Positions 6,156 to 8,258 of a stretch of 8,258 nucleotides of DNA are shown piece after piece (within the stretch, counting starts at the first letter, position 1; the number at the start of each line of letters is the position of its first letter). The DNA comes from Spongiibacteraceae bacterium (GTDB lineage: Bacteria > Pseudomonadota > Gammaproteobacteria > Pseudomonadales > PIVM01). The position numbers and the translations under genes are program-made. The stretch lies in the NCBI GenBank assembly GCA_030618505.1, contig JAUXDF010000118.1, forward strand, positions 1-8,258. Reading direction: 5' to 3'. Below the pieces are notes generated by a model. It searched no databases, was not told where the DNA came from, and worked only from the letters and a program-made list of their open reading frames with translations.

Positions 6156-7358
6156 ATGTCACAGCAGGACGAACGTTTGGCAGTTTTGGCCGAAGCAGAG
6201 CTGGATACACTAGCGGTCAGAGCGGGTCAGCAGCGCACGATGGAGGGGGAGCATAGCGAGCCGATTTTTACGACATCAAGTTATGTGTTTGCCAGTGCGC
6301 AGCAGGCAGCGGATCGTTTCTCCGGCGATGAGGAGGGTAATGTTTATTCGCGCTACACTAACCCTACCGTGCGAACCTTTGAAGAGCGGATCGCGGCGAT
6401 GGAAGGGGGCGAGCGGGCGGTAGCCACTTCCTCTGGCATGGCGGCGATTTTAAGTACCTGTATGGCGTTGTTGCAAAAAGGCGACCATATTCTTTGCTCC
6501 CAAAGTGTGTTTGGTACCACTACGGTATTGCTGAATAAATTTCTCGCCAGGTTTGGTGTTGAAATCAGCTATGTTTCCGCAACTGATTTTTCCCAGTGGC
6601 AAGCAGCAATGCAGGATAATACGCGTATGCTGCTGCTAGAGACGCCATCAAATCCTTTGAGTGAAATTATTGATATACAACAGCTAGCCGAGCTATCCCG
6701 CAAGGGGGATGCGCTACTGGTAGTTGATAACTGTTTTTGTACCCCGGCGCTGCAAAAGCCGCTTGAGTTGGGGGCAGATATAGTTATTCATTCAGCGACT
6801 AAGTTTCTTGATGGCCAGGGTCGTTGTGTCGGTGGTGTCGTTATTGGCAAGGCAGAGCAGATGGATGAGGTACTCGGTTTTGTGCGCGCCGCCGGGCCTA
6901 CCATGAGCCCCTTTAATGCCTGGGTGTTTTTAAAAGGCCTGGAAACGCTGCGCTTGAGAATGGATGCCCACAGCAAAAGTGCACTGGAGCTTGCCCAATG
7001 GCTGGATCAACAATCGGCGATAGAAAAAGTATTTTACAGTGGTCTTGAATCCCACTCCGGTCATCTCTTAGCCAAAAAACAGCAAAGTGCTTTTGGTGGA
7101 GTGCTGTCGTTTCGAGTCAAAGGCGGCAAAGAAGAAGCCTGGCGTTTTATCGATGCAACACGGCTGGTATCGATTACCGCCAATCTCGGTGATACCAAAA
7201 CAACTATTGTACATCCGGCAACGACCACCCATGGCCGTTTGAGCCAAGAGGCAAGGCAGCAGTCGGGTATTACCGATAACCTGATTCGCGTTGCCGTTGG
7301 CCTCGAGGATATCAAGGATCTGAAAGTTGATATGCAACGCGGTATTGATGTTTTGTAG
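6156..7358 (+). CDS. metZ: O-succinylhomoserine sulfhydrylase
   Basis: MetZ is a cytoplasmic PLP enzyme of the Cys/Met-metabolism (cystathionine gamma-synthase-like) family that makes homocysteine directly from O-succinylhomoserine and sulfide. The 400-residue protein shows VRAGQQRT near the N-terminus, YSRYTNPT (64-71), TSSGMAAI (91-98), LETPSNP (161-167), VVDNCFCTP (189-197) with the PLP-contacting Asp191, and the Schiff-base lysine in HSATKFLDGQGR (Lys216). SITANLGDTKT and HPATTTHG follow, typical of the family. The HSATKFLDGQGR context and the position after purF favour MetZ over MetB or MetY; the succinyl rather than acetyl preference is inferred. An upstream in-frame ATG at 6090 would add 22 residues that merely translate the REP-like repeat. 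ATG 6156 has AGGAA at 6143-6147 and gives the normal MSQQDERL-like start. Confidence 0.95.
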   Translation: MSQQDERLAVLAEAELDTLAVRAGQQRTMEGEHSEPIFTTSSYVFASAQQAADRFSGDEEGNVYSRYTNPTVRTFEERIAAMEGGERAVATSSGMAAILSTCMALLQKGDHILCSQSVFGTTTVLLNKFLARFGVEISYVSATDFSQWQAAMQDNTRMLLLETPSNPLSEIIDIQQLAELSRKGDALLVVDNCFCTPALQKPLELGADIVIHSATKFLDGQGRCVGGVVIGKAEQMDEVLGFVRAAGPTMSPFNAWVFLKGLETLRLRMDAHSKSALELAQWLDQQSAIEKVFYSGLESHSGHLLAKKQQSAFGGVLSFRVKGGKEEAWRFIDATRLVSITANLGDTKTTIVHPATTTHGRLSQEARQQSGITDNLIRVAVGLEDIKDLKVDMQRGIDVL

Positions 7359-7407
7359 GGTGCCGCCCTGCGCACCATTGGGCGCTTGATTAATATAATA
7401 TCTGTAG

Positions 7408-7431
7408 AACCCGGCACACGTCGGGTTTTTT
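7408..7431 (+). terminator. Rho-independent terminator after metZ
   Basis: AACCCGGC (7408-7415) pairs with GTCGGGTT (7420-7427) through eight pairs, one a G-U wobble, around an ACAC tetraloop, and runs into six T residues (7426-7431). It lies 49 bp after the metZ stop, so it should end the upstream transcript and separate it from the moxR-like gene. Confidence 0.88.
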
Positions 7432-7436
7432 GTGCC

Positions 7437-7463
7437 TTGGATTTTTAAATCTACTGCTACACT
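7437..7463 (+). promoter_or_regulatory. Candidate extended -10 promoter for the moxR-like gene
   Basis: The extended -10 sequence TGCTACACT lies at 7455-7463, with a poor -35 candidate TTGGAT (7437-7442) at a short 15-bp spacing. It sits directly after the terminator and about 100 bp before the next start codon, where a new transcription unit must begin. Extended -10 promoters tolerate a weak -35, but this is a pattern match only. The rest of the gap (7464-7550) shows no further signal I can support. Confidence 0.3.
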
Positions 7464-7566
7464 TAACCTAGAAACGCCACTCCTTCGATGTTGAGTTTCC
7501 GGAGGCTCCAATCCTGCAACTGGCTCTTGTGTGAGATATGTGGATAAATAAAGGTAAATACTGTCG

Positions 7567-8258
7567 ATGGACAAACATATAAAACGAATCATTAACGAGG
7601 TGGGTAAAGCGCTGCTGGGAAAGGATCAGCAAATTAAACTGGCGCTGTGTTGTCTCTTTGCTAAAGGGCATTTACTGATTGAAGACCTGCCGGGGATGGG
7701 AAAAACAACTCTCTCCCAGGCGCTGGCAAAAGTGTTTGATCTTGAATATAACCGTATTCAATTTACCAGTGATCTACTGCCAGCGGATGTACTGGGCGTA
7801 TCCATTTTTGATAAAAATAGTGGCCAGTTCAAATTTCACAAAGGCCCTGTTTTCACCCAGATATTATTGGCCGATGAGATAAATCGCACCACACCAAAAT
7901 CACAGAGTGCCTTGCTGGAAGCGATGGAGGAGGGGCAGGTAACGATAGAGGGTGAAACCAGGCCCCTGCCGCAGCCCTTCTTCGTTATTGCCACGCAAAA
8001 TCCGGTGACGCAAGCGGGTACCTTTTCCTTACCGGAATCACAGCTTGATCGATTTCTGATGCGCATCACCCTTGGCTATCCTGATCCGAGTGCGGAAATG
8101 GCACTGTTCAAAGGCGGCGATAGCCGGGAAATTTTAAAAACCCTCAAGCCTTGCTTAAGTCAGCAGCAGCTGCAAACCATTCAGTCCGCGGTGGAGAAGG
8201 TAAAAACCACTGACAAATTACTGGAGTATCTACAGCGCCTGGTAGCCTATACAAGAAA
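7567..8258 (+). CDS. MoxR-family AAA+ ATPase (3' end beyond window)
   Basis: MoxR ATPases are AAA+ chaperone-like proteins, usually encoded with DUF58 and von Willebrand A-domain proteins, thought to help mature or insert partner proteins. The visible 230 codons are open to the edge of the window; full members are about 300-330 residues, so roughly the last quarter is missing. Walker A is LPGMGKTT (41-48, Lys46), Walker B is LLADEINR (100-107), the intervening region has the MoxR-typical QFTSDLLPADVLG (65-77), sensor 1 is ATQNP (142-146), and the arginine-finger segment is LPESQLDRFLMR (155-166). ATG 7567 is chosen because an in-frame TAA at 7555-7557 closes the frame upstream; AAGG (7551-7554) is a rather distant ribosome site. 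The terminator before it implies a separate operon. Its substrate cannot be named from this window. Confidence 0.95.
   Translation, partial: MDKHIKRIINEVGKALLGKDQQIKLALCCLFAKGHLLIEDLPGMGKTTLSQALAKVFDLEYNRIQFTSDLLPADVLGVSIFDKNSGQFKFHKGPVFTQILLADEINRTTPKSQSALLEAMEEGQVTIEGETRPLPQPFFVIATQNPVTQAGTFSLPESQLDRFLMRITLGYPDPSAEMALFKGGDSREILKTLKPCLSQQQLQTIQSAVEKVKTTDKLLEYLQRLVAYTR

Noticed and set aside
7359..7386. GC-rich imperfect hairpin right after the metZ stop (GCGCACC / GGGCGC)
   Set aside because: It has an internal mismatch and no following T-tract; the better terminator is 20-30 bases downstream.
7394..7399. Exact TATAAT between metZ and the terminator
   Set aside because: No -35-like hexamer lies 15-19 bp upstream, and any transcript would meet the terminator within about 10-30 bases. 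Chance in an AT-rich stretch is more likely.
7484..7530. tRNA-like T-arm remnant (GGCTCCAATCC) in the gap before the moxR-like gene
   Set aside because: It lacks a matching five-base T-stem, anticodon arm and acceptor stem, so no tRNA or tRNA fragment can be supported.
7068..7592. Reverse-strand 174-residue ORF over the end of metZ and the following gap
   Set aside because: Most of it is antisense to the clearly coding metZ, the predicted protein looks like no family I know, and it crosses the terminator.

Overview
The window looks like a conserved housekeeping segment of a gammaproteobacterial chromosome. All eight genes are on the + strand, in the order trpA - accD - folC - dedD - cvpA - purF - metZ, then a terminator and a truncated moxR-type AAA+ ATPase gene that runs off the right edge. 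The accD-folC-dedD-cvpA-purF-metZ order is familiar from pseudomonads and related gammaproteobacteria. trpA directly in front of accD suggests a marine, Cellvibrionales-like lineage, but the genus cannot be fixed from this sequence.

Bases 1-207 hold no credible gene. They contain a nested, imperfect inverted repeat of at least 130 bp (1-130) and then a short REP-like palindrome (161-191) just before trpA. In most relatives trpB ends at, or overlaps, the trpA start. Here trpA has no partner within 207 bp upstream, so the trpBA pair, if present, is split by this structured DNA. trpA begins with TTG.

Bases 208-4412 form a tight run: trpA (tryptophan synthase alpha), accD (acetyl-CoA carboxylase beta subunit with zinc ribbon), folC (folylpolyglutamate/dihydrofolate synthase), dedD (SPOR-domain cell-division protein) and cvpA (four-helix membrane protein). 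Gaps are only 14-39 bp, so co-transcription is likely. A 128-bp gap then precedes purF (first step of purine synthesis), and an 88-bp gap carrying a second REP-like palindrome precedes metZ (homocysteine synthesis by direct sulfhydrylation). A rho-independent terminator at 7408-7431 closes this set. A weak extended -10 promoter candidate follows it, then the moxR-like gene.

The genes serve core metabolism (tryptophan, fatty acid, folate, purine and methionine synthesis) plus envelope and division functions. I see no defence system, mobile-element protein, CRISPR array, phage gene or RNA gene, and no clear evidence of a new system. The items most worth a second look are the long inverted repeat before trpA, the two matching REP-like palindromes placed just before the ribosome binding sites of trpA and metZ, a Glu in place of the catalytic Asp60 of TrpA, and several unusual residues in conserved FolC motifs.
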